A stretch of 56,370 bases of DNA from Aestuariivita sp. (lineage in GTDB: Bacteria; Pseudomonadota; Alphaproteobacteria; Rhodobacterales; Rhodobacteraceae). This document shows positions 34,920-45,310 of the stretch, piece by piece. Location of the stretch: the NCBI GenBank assembly GCA_026709985.1, contig JAPORY010000087.1:1-56370 (forward strand), in the 5' to 3' direction. Both the position numbers and the translations under genes were made by a program. A model generated the notes under the pieces. The model saw nothing but the letters and a program-made list of their open reading frames with translations. It ran no database searches and was not told where the DNA came from. The number at the start of each line of letters is the position of its first letter. The first letter of the stretch is position 1.

Positions 34920-35603
34920 ATGATGGCTGAACCGCTGTTTGATAGTCATAGAGAGTTCGAGAGGCTCTCCGAAGCTGGCTTCAAAAGAGAGCAGGCTGAG
35001 GCTATTGTGCATTCTTTGCAAACCGTATTGATTGGTGGAGTTTCGACCAAGGCAGATATTGAACGTCTTGAGTCGGCGAACAGGGCAGATATTGAACGTC
35101 TTGAGTCGGCGAACAGGGCAGATTTTGAACGCCTTGAGTTGGCAATAGAGGCCAGCGGTAAGGAAGCAAAGGCGGATATTGAACGTCTTGAGTCGGCGAA
35201 CAGGGCAGATATTGAACGCCTTGAGTTGGCAATAGAAGCCAGCCGTAAGGAAGCAAAGGCGGATATTGAACGCTTTGAGCTGGCGTACAAGGCCGATATT
35301 GAACGCCTTGAGTTGGCAATAGAAGCCAGCCGTAAGGAAGCAAAGGCGGATATTGAACGCTTTGAGCTGGCGTACAAGGCCGATATTGAACGCCTTGAGT
35401 TGGCGCTCAAGGCCGATATTGAACGCCTTGAGTTGGCAATAGCGACCAGCCGTAGGGAAGCAAAGGCCGATATTGGGCAACTTGAGGCTAGAATAGAAGC
35501 CCGAATTGCGCAGACAGCGACCACGCATTTGAAGTGGCTTATCGGTATTGCGATCACGCTTGGAGGGGTGATCATCGGATACCTTCATTACTTTGCTGGG
35601 TGA
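34920..35603 (+). CDS. Coiled-coil repeat protein with C-terminal membrane anchor (DUF1640/CCDC90-like)
   Basis: The product is about 227 residues from ATG 34920 (another ATG follows at once; a TTG lies at 34911). The N-terminus (FDSHREFERLSEAGFKREQAEAIV) matches the start of DUF1640/CCDC90-like proteins. Residues 45-182 are tandem coiled-coil repeats of 11 and 18 residues (ADIERLESANR; ADIERLELAIEASRKEAK), then one hydrophobic span near the end (WLIGIAITLGGVIIGYL). The layout suggests a long rod tethered to the membrane by its C-terminus. Function is unknown in bacteria. Repeats are nearly identical in DNA, so length may vary between strains. Confidence 0.75.
   Translation: MMAEPLFDSHREFERLSEAGFKREQAEAIVHSLQTVLIGGVSTKADIERLESANRADIERLESANRADFERLELAIEASGKEAKADIERLESANRADIERLELAIEASRKEAKADIERFELAYKADIERLELAIEASRKEAKADIERFELAYKADIERLELALKADIERLELAIATSRREAKADIGQLEARIEARIAQTATTHLKWLIGIAITLGGVIIGYLHYFAG
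35052..35465 (+). repeat. Tandem coding repeats of 33 and 54 bp
   Basis: Ten units beginning with Ala-Asp-Ile/Phe-Glu-Arg follow in the order 11, 11, 18, 11, 18, 11, 18, 11, 11, 18 residues. Units 5-6 and 7-8 form an 87-bp block repeated with practically no base change, a sign of recent duplication or of homogenisation. Confidence 0.9.
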
Positions 35604-35832
35604 AATTTCAAAAAAATCCTTTCGGCGGCTTTACCCCGTTTTGCCTCGCTCTAAGCATGAGCAACCTTTGGACTGTAAATTTGGCAGCGATCACAACATC
35701 ACAACAGAACCAAATGCCATCAAGTGAACTGCAAAGTAGAAAAACAAAAGAGATTAACGTTGCGCCTCACGCAATTAGGTTCATGACAGCGATATCAGTC
35801 CGTGCCTTAACTGTGAAAGTTATAAAGGTATT

Positions 35833-36129
35833 TCAATTTTCGACGAAAATGGCGCGTTTAGGATCATAGCAGAATTCTGAAATAGAACCGTCTTTGATCC
35901 GTTCAACAGCCTCTTCGACAACATCAAAAGGTACGACAAACCACTCGCGTGCGGTGCAAGGATTTCCGAATCGATCAATGATTTCAATTTCAAGTCGTGC
36001 GGGCTCGAAAATGCGGTGTATCAGATTTTCCAACTTTGTGCGATAAATGTTGTACAGTTCGTAGGTTGCGATAACCTCTACGTCTGCAAGTAGTATAAGA
36101 AAATGAAAAGTAGCAGAGGGACAAGCCAT
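35833..36129 (-). pseudogene. C-terminal fragment of a GIY-YIG / MUG113-type nuclease-family protein
   Basis: The 98-residue frame matches the end of GIY-YIG (T5orf172/MUG113-like) proteins: LADVEVIATYELYN, TKLENLIHRIFEPARLEIEI, DRFGNPCTAREWFVVP and VVEEAVERIKDGSI. Full-length members are several times longer, and the catalytic N-terminal part is missing. A stop lies just upstream of the apparent start and no site precedes it. It is therefore most likely a truncated relic rather than a small gene. Confidence 0.7.
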
Positions 36130-36392
36130 ATCAAGCGTTTAGTTGTCTATCCAATGAAGAACTTTGAAGCCCACAGTCAGCGGTCACTTTAGTTGGTTTT
36201 TTTGGCAAAGCCGCTGGCTTCTCATTGAGAGATTTTCCGCACTAAACCTGATCTGCAGTTATCCCTGTGAAAAGAGCCTCTTGTAGGAAAAATGTCAAAC
36301 CGCTAGTTGCCAAGTTTTCTCTACAGAAAATATAATAATAGTCATGGAAGTTGGCATAGGTGACCATGAAGGCAAAAATTCGCTAGCCATGA

Positions 36393-37808
36393 TTAATTCA
36401 TGTCCTCCAGAAGCCTTCCGTGCCTGCATGTTTCAGCAATCACGTCGCCAAGAGAACCTAAGCCGCGGGCTTCAAGCATCGGGAGCATGTGACATAAGAC
36501 CTCGGCGGTCGCTTGCGCATCGCCAATCGCTGAGTGACGCAGCTCAGCAGGAATCGATATACCAAATCGCTCAGTTAAGGCATCAAGAGTATGGGGTACA
36601 CTTGCACCAAAGAGCACTGCCGACAGCAAGACAGTGTCAAGAACTGGGTGTTCCCAAGCCAGTCCGGCTCGCGGCGCATAACGGTGAAAAAACGCTAAAT
36701 CAAAAGGTGCATTGTGTGCGACCAGTACCGAATTAGAGCAGAATTTATAAAAGCTATGCGCTACGCTCACGAAATCGGGGGCATCCTGTACCATTGCATT
36801 GGTAATTTTATGAACCTTCGTCGCTGACATGGGAATCTTAATTCCAGGATTAACGAGCGTGTCAAACACCTCTCCCTCAACAATTCGTCCCGCTACTACC
36901 CGCCGAGCGGCGAGTTGTACAACCTCGTCCTTATTGGGTAGCAGACCCGTCATCTCGCAATCAAACACGACAAAACAAATCTCTGACAGTCGGCAATTAT
37001 GTAATGTTGGAACAACAGCCTGATTCAGCAAATCAAAATCATAAACCAGCGGTCGAGCGGCTTCCGACGAAATCTGCGCGTGAGCATCCTCAATCACCAA
37101 CATATAACCTGACCCGTCGTTCAACGGCTTTAAAATGGCATCAAAATTCAGAGCCCCATCAATCCCGAATAAGGTAGCTTTTGCATCCCGCCCAGTTTTG
37201 ATGAGAGACGCATACGCTGACTTAATCGATTTCGGTTCAAAATAGTCAAATAAAGATGCGTTTAAGCGGGGATGGGCAATTTGTGCCAAGATGCTTGCCG
37301 ATTGCGAGTCGTATAATACAATTTGGTGCGCCGGGCTTACGACAATCATTGCGACCGGAATTTCTGACAGCAAGGCCGTCAATTGTCGTTTTTCCGCCGC
37401 TAGCCGCTCAGTTTCTTTCATGATCGCTGATGCCGCTTGTTCGGTACTTTGTGTCAGTCGACCCGCAAGGGCACTCGCGGCAGGAGCAAGATCACCGAGA
37501 TGTTTGGCAGCAACTTCATCAATGGCTACCTTTTGTCCAGTATGAGCCCTAATGCGCAATTCGGCTGCAATGCGCTCAATGGGTTTTGCAACATTCTCGT
37601 CAAACAAGAGCCAAATGCCCGTGACAATGGCGAGCATCGGGATCACGATCACGAGGCCAGAAAAAATAAACGGGTCCAAAAGTTCCACATTTTGCGCTCG
37701 ATTGAACCCAATAAACAATCCAAGGCCTGTCGATAACAAACTGCCAAACGCAATGAGCAAAAAGAAAATAAAGATTCGCAGTCGCAGGCTCAGTCGATTT
37801 AGCATCAC
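36393..37808 (-). CDS. Membrane-anchored PAS-like sensor fused to a DEDDh 3'-5' exonuclease (DnaQ-like)
   Basis: The 471-residue protein has two N-terminal membrane spans (about 11-33 and 48-69), a HAMP-like linker, a coiled region, and a PAS-like domain (about 140-242, LLSEIPVAMIVVSPAHQIVLYD). The C-terminus is a DEDDh exonuclease with Asp283 and Glu285 (FDCEMTGL), Asp370 (VAHNAPFD), His425 and Asp430 (HSAIGD), so all catalytic residues are present. It is thus not a replication proofreading subunit but a sensor-like nuclease at the membrane. It overlaps the previous gene by 4 bases and ends the acetate-block series. The substrate (RNA, DNA or a nucleotide signal) is unknown. Confidence 0.88.
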   Translation of the reverse strand: MMLNRLSLRLRIFIFFLLIAFGSLLSTGLGLFIGFNRAQNVELLDPFIFSGLVIVIPMLAIVTGIWLLFDENVAKPIERIAAELRIRAHTGQKVAIDEVAAKHLGDLAPAASALAGRLTQSTEQAASAIMKETERLAAEKRQLTALLSEIPVAMIVVSPAHQIVLYDSQSASILAQIAHPRLNASLFDYFEPKSIKSAYASLIKTGRDAKATLFGIDGALNFDAILKPLNDGSGYMLVIEDAHAQISSEAARPLVYDFDLLNQAVVPTLHNCRLSEICFVVFDCEMTGLLPNKDEVVQLAARRVVAGRIVEGEVFDTLVNPGIKIPMSATKVHKITNAMVQDAPDFVSVAHSFYKFCSNSVLVAHNAPFDLAFFHRYAPRAGLAWEHPVLDTVLLSAVLFGASVPHTLDALTERFGISIPAELRHSAIGDAQATAEVLCHMLPMLEARGLGSLGDVIAETCRHGRLLEDMN

Positions 37809-38326
37809 GATACCTCACAACCGGTCTGAAGAATTGGATCTTCAGCCGGGACACTGATCCATGAAACATTCTCAACGCGCCCAACACGATCAAATGCACT
37901 ATCGTCTGCCAGCAGCGCCCGTCGCAGTCCGTTACAATCAAGGAGAATGCGGGTATGGTTTACAGTTTGCCAACGCCCAAAGAAAAATGCGTCAATGATG
38001 CGTTGATCCGGCAGTAAAGGATGCTTAAGCAATGAGGCCGCATCAATTGCAGCAAATCGATCAATGTACGGCACAAAGTACGTCCAGGGCCGATACCATG
38101 AAAAATTCTCAACAGATTGGGCAACAACCATTTCAGTTGGCAACGAAGCTACAGTGCGTTGGTACCAACTGTACTCGCTAATTAGTGTGGTCGCAAACAT
38201 ACCTAGACCAGCACCTACTGGAATCAACCAACGTGGCAAGCGGCCCCCAACGACCTTGTTGGTCAACATGATCACCCCAGCGACCGCCAGTCCCGCAAAA
38301 ACCGTCCCGATCAATTCTAGAAACAT
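37805..38326 (-). CDS. Conserved small membrane protein of unknown function
   Basis: The 173-residue protein starts with two membrane spans (LIGTVFAGLAVAGVIML and LIPVGAGLGMFATTLI), followed by a soluble part of about 115 residues rich in aromatic residues (YSWYQR, FSWYRPWTYFVPY, DAFFFGRWQT). I do not recognise a named domain. It lies between the nucleotidyltransferase and exonuclease genes and overlaps the latter by 4 bases, so it probably belongs to the same functional unit. As I recall, similar small membrane proteins occupy this place in related gene blocks. Confidence 0.75.
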   Translation of the reverse strand: MFLELIGTVFAGLAVAGVIMLTNKVVGGRLPRWLIPVGAGLGMFATTLISEYSWYQRTVASLPTEMVVAQSVENFSWYRPWTYFVPYIDRFAAIDAASLLKHPLLPDQRIIDAFFFGRWQTVNHTRILLDCNGLRRALLADDSAFDRVGRVENVSWISVPAEDPILQTGCEVS

Positions 38327-38391
38327 CGACTTATCTCTTCGGCGAGCTTCTCGCCAATCATCCAGCTCTACCTGTAGTTGTCAGGTAAAGC

Positions 38392-40215
38392 CTAACTCAA
38401 CATGCCCTTGCCTTGCGATAGGGCCGATTGCATTGTCTTGATCACAACGAAGGCGTCACGCAGGTGGCTACGTTCAAAATCGGATAGGTCAGAGGGCGCC
38501 ATAAAGTTATCAGCAGCGTCGCCAGATTTGATTTGCAAAGCCTGCTTTTCCAAGCGCGTCTCAGCAATCAAATCATAAGCATCAATGAGATCTCGTGCTC
38601 CCGAAGAACTGATCTCCCTCACGCTTTCTGCGGCTGTCAGGCGTGTAAGCGTATTTGCCGGGGTCAACTGAGCGCGTAGGGCATAAACGCGCCCCAGATC
38701 GACTACCGGCACGACGCCATTGTGTTTGAGATCAATTTTGTTGCGATATTCACCAGCGCGGATTGTCGCAAATCCCCGTAATAATCCTAGAGGCGGTTGA
38801 TGCTTAAGCGAATTGGCAATCATGTGCGCAACAAAAATCGAATTACGAGAAGCCGCCTTAAGGGTTTCCGCTTGTAAGCCATCGTAGAGGGCCAGTGTGC
38901 CGCTGATTGGCCTGAGATCAAACATCACACTCGCCAGCATCTGGGCTTCGGGATCAGGTTTTCTGATCCACTTGGCAAAATAATCTCGCCAGACTTTTTT
39001 TGGCTGACACCACCGGGGGTTCGAGGCCATCATATCACCGGGGCAATATTCGTAACCGCAGATCGCCAAACCGTCACAAACAAATTTTGCGAGTTCGGTA
39101 AAATAGGGCCGATCATCCGAATGCATCGCATCATCAATGATGATACAGTTATCTTGATCGCTGACGCCTGTTTGCTCCTGCCGACCTTGGCTGCCACAAG
39201 CTAACCATACGTAGGGTGCCGGCGGTGTTCCTAATCGGCTCTCACCCAAATGCAGTAACCGTCGAGTTGTGGCATCGGCAATGTCGGTAATCAATCGCGT
39301 GACCACATCGTGGCGACTACCGCCAGCGACAAGCTGGACAAGAAGTTTAGGGATTTTTGCGGTGTCCGCCGCAATTTCTTCGGGCGTGGTGGCTTTCGCA
39401 ATGCCAGCAATTAATTCACCAGAACTTACGGCTTGATAACGCGTAAGATCGGTTTGGGTAACAATTCCGATCAATTTGTCGCCAAGCAGGATGGGTACTT
39501 GCCTAACTTGCCGCTCCATCATCGTATGTAAGACATCCGAACCAATGGAAGTCGGCGACAGCGAAACCGGTTCGCGGGTCATTAACTCCCCAAGCGGCGT
39601 ATCGGCGGGCATGCCTTCCCCCACAATGCGTGAAGAAAGATCTCTCGCCGTAACAATTCCCGCGAAGTGTCCATCTTCAAGAACGCAAATTGTTGAAATG
39701 TCATTTGCGGCCATGATCCGTGCCGCGCTATTCGCCGGGTCCTTGATGCTGAGCGCTATTGGCACTGGCGTCATCAAATCTTCGACGGGCGAAGTTGCAA
39801 GGTCGTTATTGCCGACGCGAGCCGGGCGACGCCGATCAAAAAACTTCGCGACGTCCGGCTCGCTTGCCATCAAGAAATTGAAATCGACCGCCGGCAATAA
39901 CAGCAGCACACAGTCGGATCGCGCCAAGGCACTTGTGATCGCAACGCCGTCGCGAACTAACCCTCGCTCGCCAAACGAGTTTCGTGGACCCAGGATCGAT
40001 AATGAAGCCTGATTTTCGTCTTTAATCTCAACTTGTCCCTCGAAAATGACATATAGCCCATCAAGGGTTGCACCATGTTGATAGATATAATCGCCTTCGG
40101 CAAAGCGGCGTTCTTTGAATTTGGCAATCAGTTCATTGAGACGCGCATTTGTTAGACTAGCATAAGGAGATATCTCGGTGAAAAAACGAAGTAACTCGCT
40201 AGGTTGAATTCGCAT
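38392..40215 (-). CDS. cNMP-binding / CBS / DUF294 nucleotidyltransferase protein
   Basis: The 607-residue protein starts at ATG 40215, with a site read as AGGAG on the minus strand. Domains in order: cyclic-nucleotide-binding-like (about 10-125, GDYIYQHGATLDGLYVI), two CBS domains (143-200 and 207-262), then a DUF294 putative nucleotidyltransferase with the GlnD-like motif CGSQGRQEQ (341-347) and Asp353/Asp355, and the DUF294 C-terminal domain. The pattern suggests sensing of two nucleotide signals coupled to nucleotidyl transfer onto an unknown target. It follows the symporter gene, separated by an intrinsic terminator. It resembles proteins such as those next to VC_2705-type symporters. 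Confidence 0.88.
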   Translation of the reverse strand: MRIQPSELLRFFTEISPYASLTNARLNELIAKFKERRFAEGDYIYQHGATLDGLYVIFEGQVEIKDENQASLSILGPRNSFGERGLVRDGVAITSALARSDCVLLLLPAVDFNFLMASEPDVAKFFDRRRPARVGNNDLATSPVEDLMTPVPIALSIKDPANSAARIMAANDISTICVLEDGHFAGIVTARDLSSRIVGEGMPADTPLGELMTREPVSLSPTSIGSDVLHTMMERQVRQVPILLGDKLIGIVTQTDLTRYQAVSSGELIAGIAKATTPEEIAADTAKIPKLLVQLVAGGSRHDVVTRLITDIADATTRRLLHLGESRLGTPPAPYVWLACGSQGRQEQTGVSDQDNCIIIDDAMHSDDRPYFTELAKFVCDGLAICGYEYCPGDMMASNPRWCQPKKVWRDYFAKWIRKPDPEAQMLASVMFDLRPISGTLALYDGLQAETLKAASRNSIFVAHMIANSLKHQPPLGLLRGFATIRAGEYRNKIDLKHNGVVPVVDLGRVYALRAQLTPANTLTRLTAAESVREISSSGARDLIDAYDLIAETRLEKQALQIKSGDAADNFMAPSDLSDFERSHLRDAFVVIKTMQSALSQGKGMLS

Positions 40216-40231
40216 GACAAGCGTACTCCTC

Positions 40232-40264
40232 AAAAAAATGCCCGCCCAGTTTACTGGACGGGCA
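40232..40264 (-). terminator. Strong intrinsic terminator between symporter and nucleotidyltransferase genes
   Basis: On the minus strand a 12-bp stem with one mismatch (TGCCCGTCCAGT, loop AA, ACTGGGCGGGCA) is followed by seven T residues. The T-run ends just 16 bases before the ATG of the cNMP/CBS protein, leaving no room for a promoter in between, so that gene must be expressed by read-through. Confidence 0.88.
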
Positions 40265-40307
40265 CTGATTTTCGCCGCTCAATGAGCTTAGTCAAAGAAG
40301 TCAGATG

Positions 40308-42095
40308 TCAATGGTCTGCCGCCGCTGCACCCGCTCCTCGCGGAACGCGAACGCTTGCGACCAGTGCTTTAATTTCTGCTGGCGTCTCTTTAGTCATTCC
40401 CGATACAATATACGCAACTGCGAAATTGATCATTGCACCGATCGCGCCGAACGACGTTGATCGGATGGTACCAAGGAGCGGGTCCGCATCAGTAAAGCTG
40501 TTGGTTCCGGGAATAAACAGCCAGCCTTTGTGCAGAAAGATGTAGACCAAGGTCACGGTCAAACCCGCCAGCATGCCAGCAACGGCGCCACTGTTATTGA
40601 TGCGGGTCGAGAAGATTCCCATCATTAGTGCCGGAAAAATTGACGCGGCTGCTAACCCAAAAGCAAGTGCCACCGTCTGCGCCGCAAATCCAGGCGGATT
40701 CAGTCCTAGATACGTGGCAACGATAATCGCAGCCGCCATCGCCAGTCGAGCCGACAAGAGTTCGCCTTTTTCAGAGATGTCGGGGCGAATGGCGCCTTTG
40801 ATTAGGTCATGGGAAACCGCAGAAGAAATTGCCAACAGTAGTCCAGCAGCAGTTGAAAGGGCGGCGGCTAAACCACCTGCTGCCACCAGACCGATTACCC
40901 AGCCGGGAAGGTTAGCAATTTCAGGATTGGCCAACACAAGAATATCGCGATTGAAGTTGGTCAGTTCGTTACCTTGCCAACCTGCCGCTTCAGCTCTTTC
41001 CTGCATCGCAGGGCTAGCATCGTTATAATACTGAATGCGGCCGTCGCCGTTTTTATCTTCCCATCCGAGCAAGCCGGTCTTTTGCCATGTTGCCATCCAA
41101 TCATAGCGAGGATCATTCTCAATCATTTCGACTGATACAGCGTCATTCTGGGTACCGTTTGGCCACATCATTTCCGTGATGTTTAATCGAGCCATGGCGC
41201 CGACAGCGGGGGCTGTCAGATATAGCAAAGCGATAAAGACGAGAGTCCACCCTGCTGACCAGCGGGCATCCGCAACGCGAGGGACCGTAAAAAACCGCAT
41301 GATTACGTGCGGCAGACCCGCAGTGCCAATCATCAGTGAGAGGGTAAACAAGACCATGTTGAGGGTATCAGCGTGGTGCAGTGTATACTCCTTAAAGCCG
41401 ATATCGGTAACGATGGCATCAAGCTTGGTTAGCAAGGGTTCACCAGACGAACTATGCTCGCCAAAGAGACCCAATGCCGGAATCGGGTTGCCCGTCAGTT
41501 GCAACGAAATAAATACTGCTGGGATCGTGTACGCGGTAATGAGCACACAATACTGGGCAACCTGCGTGTAGGTAACGCCCTTCATCCCGCCGAAAACGGC
41601 GTAGGCGAATACAACGCAAGCCCCGACCAAGAGACCAATCGTGTTTGATACCTCAAGGAAACGACCGAATGCGACCCCGACGCCGGTCATCTGACCGATG
41701 ACGTAGGTTGTAGACGCGACAATTAGACAGATGACTGCGACAATTCTGGCAGTTTGGCTGTAGAACCGATCACCAATGAACTCGGAAACGGTATACTTTC
41801 CAAATTTCCGCAGATACGGGGCGAGCAGCAAGGCAAGAAGCACATATCCGCCAGTCCAACCCATTAGGAAGGAGGAATTATCATAACCGGTAAAGGCAAT
41901 AAGACCTGCCATTGATATAAACGACGCCGCGGACATCCAGTCTGCAGCGGTTGCCATACCATTTGTTACCGGGTGCACACCTCGACCAGCCGCGTAGAAC
42001 TCCGATGTCGAACCAGCGCGGGCCCAAATCGCGATCCCGATGTAAAGGGCGAAGGACCCGGCAACGAATAAGAAGTTAATTGTAAACTGTTCCAT
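40308..42095 (-). CDS. Sodium:solute symporter, VC_2705 subfamily (acetate-type)
   Basis: The 595-residue membrane protein of the SSS family has about 13 spans. Signature stretches are GMATAADWMSAASFISMAGL near residue 48 and AALSTAAGLLLAISSAVSHDL near 415. An insertion between spans at about 330-380 contains DKNGDGRIQYY, which fits an EF-hand-like calcium loop, with acidic residues at the expected places. The DUF4212 small subunit is directly upstream (5-base gap), the usual partner of this subfamily. With acs close by, acetate or a similar monocarboxylate is the likely substrate. Confidence 0.92.
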   Translation of the reverse strand: MEQFTINFLFVAGSFALYIGIAIWARAGSTSEFYAAGRGVHPVTNGMATAADWMSAASFISMAGLIAFTGYDNSSFLMGWTGGYVLLALLLAPYLRKFGKYTVSEFIGDRFYSQTARIVAVICLIVASTTYVIGQMTGVGVAFGRFLEVSNTIGLLVGACVVFAYAVFGGMKGVTYTQVAQYCVLITAYTIPAVFISLQLTGNPIPALGLFGEHSSSGEPLLTKLDAIVTDIGFKEYTLHHADTLNMVLFTLSLMIGTAGLPHVIMRFFTVPRVADARWSAGWTLVFIALLYLTAPAVGAMARLNITEMMWPNGTQNDAVSVEMIENDPRYDWMATWQKTGLLGWEDKNGDGRIQYYNDASPAMQERAEAAGWQGNELTNFNRDILVLANPEIANLPGWVIGLVAAGGLAAALSTAAGLLLAISSAVSHDLIKGAIRPDISEKGELLSARLAMAAAIIVATYLGLNPPGFAAQTVALAFGLAAASIFPALMMGIFSTRINNSGAVAGMLAGLTVTLVYIFLHKGWLFIPGTNSFTDADPLLGTIRSTSFGAIGAMINFAVAYIVSGMTKETPAEIKALVASVRVPRGAGAAAADH

Positions 42096-42100
42096 CGTGC

Positions 42101-42388
42101 TTACTCCTCCTCGACGCCAAATCGTTGATCAAGAAGATTCATCCGCCAAGCATAGAAGAAAATTAATACGAGAAAGACAAGAATCGACCCTTGTTGGGCA
42201 AACCAGAAGCCCAAGTCGGTGCCACCGACTTCAATTCCGGAAAGAGCGGGACGAAGCAGTATGCCAAAGCCAAATGATACAAGCGCCCAAATCACGAGGC
42301 TGATAATGATCATTCGTACATTAGCAGCCCAGTAGCCGCTGCCGTCTCCTGTCTGCCCGGATGTATTGGTTTTGGTTTGATCCGCCAT
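42101..42388 (-). CDS. DUF4212 small subunit of a sodium:solute symporter
   Basis: The 95-residue protein has two hydrophobic segments (IIISLVIWALVSFGFGILL and ILVFLVLIFFYAWRMNLLD). It belongs to DUF4212, always encoded next to VC_2705-type symporters. The start has an AAGGAGG site (read on the minus strand as GAAGGAGGAC). It presumably assists or regulates the transporter. The gap of 244 bases from adk may carry its promoter. Confidence 0.92.
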   Translation of the reverse strand: MADQTKTNTSGQTGDGSGYWAANVRMIIISLVIWALVSFGFGILLRPALSGIEVGGTDLGFWFAQQGSILVFLVLIFFYAWRMNLLDQRFGVEEE

Positions 42389-42632
42389 ATACGAGTCCTC
42401 CTTCTACTATTTTGCTTCCACGATCTATGTTGATGGTGAGAGCATTGACACTTTCGTGGATGATATCAACAGGGAAGTTATCAAGTGCAGATTTTCTGTT
42501 CTCATGTCAATGATCTTGACTTGCAGTTCGTCGGTTTAGCCAAAACAGATAGGTTAGCAACATCAGTATTGCCTTGACTCAGGTCAATTGATGAACCCAG
42601 CCGCTGTTGGAAATACCTATGAGGCAGGATAC

Positions 42633-43325
42633 TCAACGAATTTCGGATTGAATATCTCCGACGATTTGAGCCAAGTTTTCCCCGATCTCCTCAATTTTCC
42701 CCATTGCATCCACTGATCGCAGAACACCTTTGTCTTGATAGTAGGAGATCAACGGTGCGGTTTGAGCATGGTATGCCTCAAGTCGCTGTTTGACGGTTGT
42801 TGGGTTATCATCGGCGCGGCGGCTCATTTCAGTGCTACCACAAACATCGCAGATCCCCGCTTGTTTCGGTCTTTTAAATGTGTCGTGATAGCCTTCACCG
42901 CAATTTGCGCAGGTATAACGGCCTGATATTCGCGTCACCATTTCTGAATCGTCGACAACGAGACTGATTACGGCCGCGATTTTTTGGTTATTCTCTGCCA
43001 GTACGGTGTCAAGGGCCGCCGCTTGCCCAGACGTTCGGGGAAACCCATCCAAAATAACTCCTGTCCCGCAATCTGGTTGACTGAGCCGCTCTTGAAGGAT
43101 CGCGATGACGATTTCGTCAGGTACCAGATCGCCAGCTTTCATGATGGACTCGGCTTTTAAGCCAGCCTCAGTTTTGTTGGCGACAGCGGCCCTGAGTAAA
43201 TCACCCGTAGACAGCTGCACCAACCCAAAACGGACTTCTAGCATCCGTGCTTGAGTTCCCTTACCGGCTCCAGGGGGACCAAGCAAAATATATACAGCTT
43301 GTGCCGAGTTGGACATCTCAGTCAT
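42633..43325 (-). CDS. adk: Adenylate kinase with zinc-binding LID domain
   Basis: Adk converts AMP and ATP to two ADP. The product is 230 residues from ATG 43325; another ATG 9 bases later (MSNSAQAV) is possible. The P-loop is LLGPPGAGKGTQA, the AMP site has LSTGDLLRAAV and DGFPRT, and the LID holds a Cys4 zinc site (CANC and CDVC). It lies 11 bases after the acs stop. The housekeeping adk of Alphaproteobacteria normally lies in the ribosomal-protein operon, so this may be a second copy tied to acetate activation. Confidence 0.94.
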   Translation of the reverse strand: MTEMSNSAQAVYILLGPPGAGKGTQARMLEVRFGLVQLSTGDLLRAAVANKTEAGLKAESIMKAGDLVPDEIVIAILQERLSQPDCGTGVILDGFPRTSGQAAALDTVLAENNQKIAAVISLVVDDSEMVTRISGRYTCANCGEGYHDTFKRPKQAGICDVCGSTEMSRRADDNPTTVKQRLEAYHAQTAPLISYYQDKGVLRSVDAMGKIEEIGENLAQIVGDIQSEIR

Positions 43326-43336
43326 ATGTGATCGCC

Positions 43337-45310
<1,974 letters not shown>

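Noticed and set aside
34791-35588. Minus-strand open frames of 265, 209 and 113 codons opposite the repeat gene
   Set aside because: They arise because the repeat units are multiples of three bases, so all frames stay open; their products are repetitive shadows without a ribosome-binding site.
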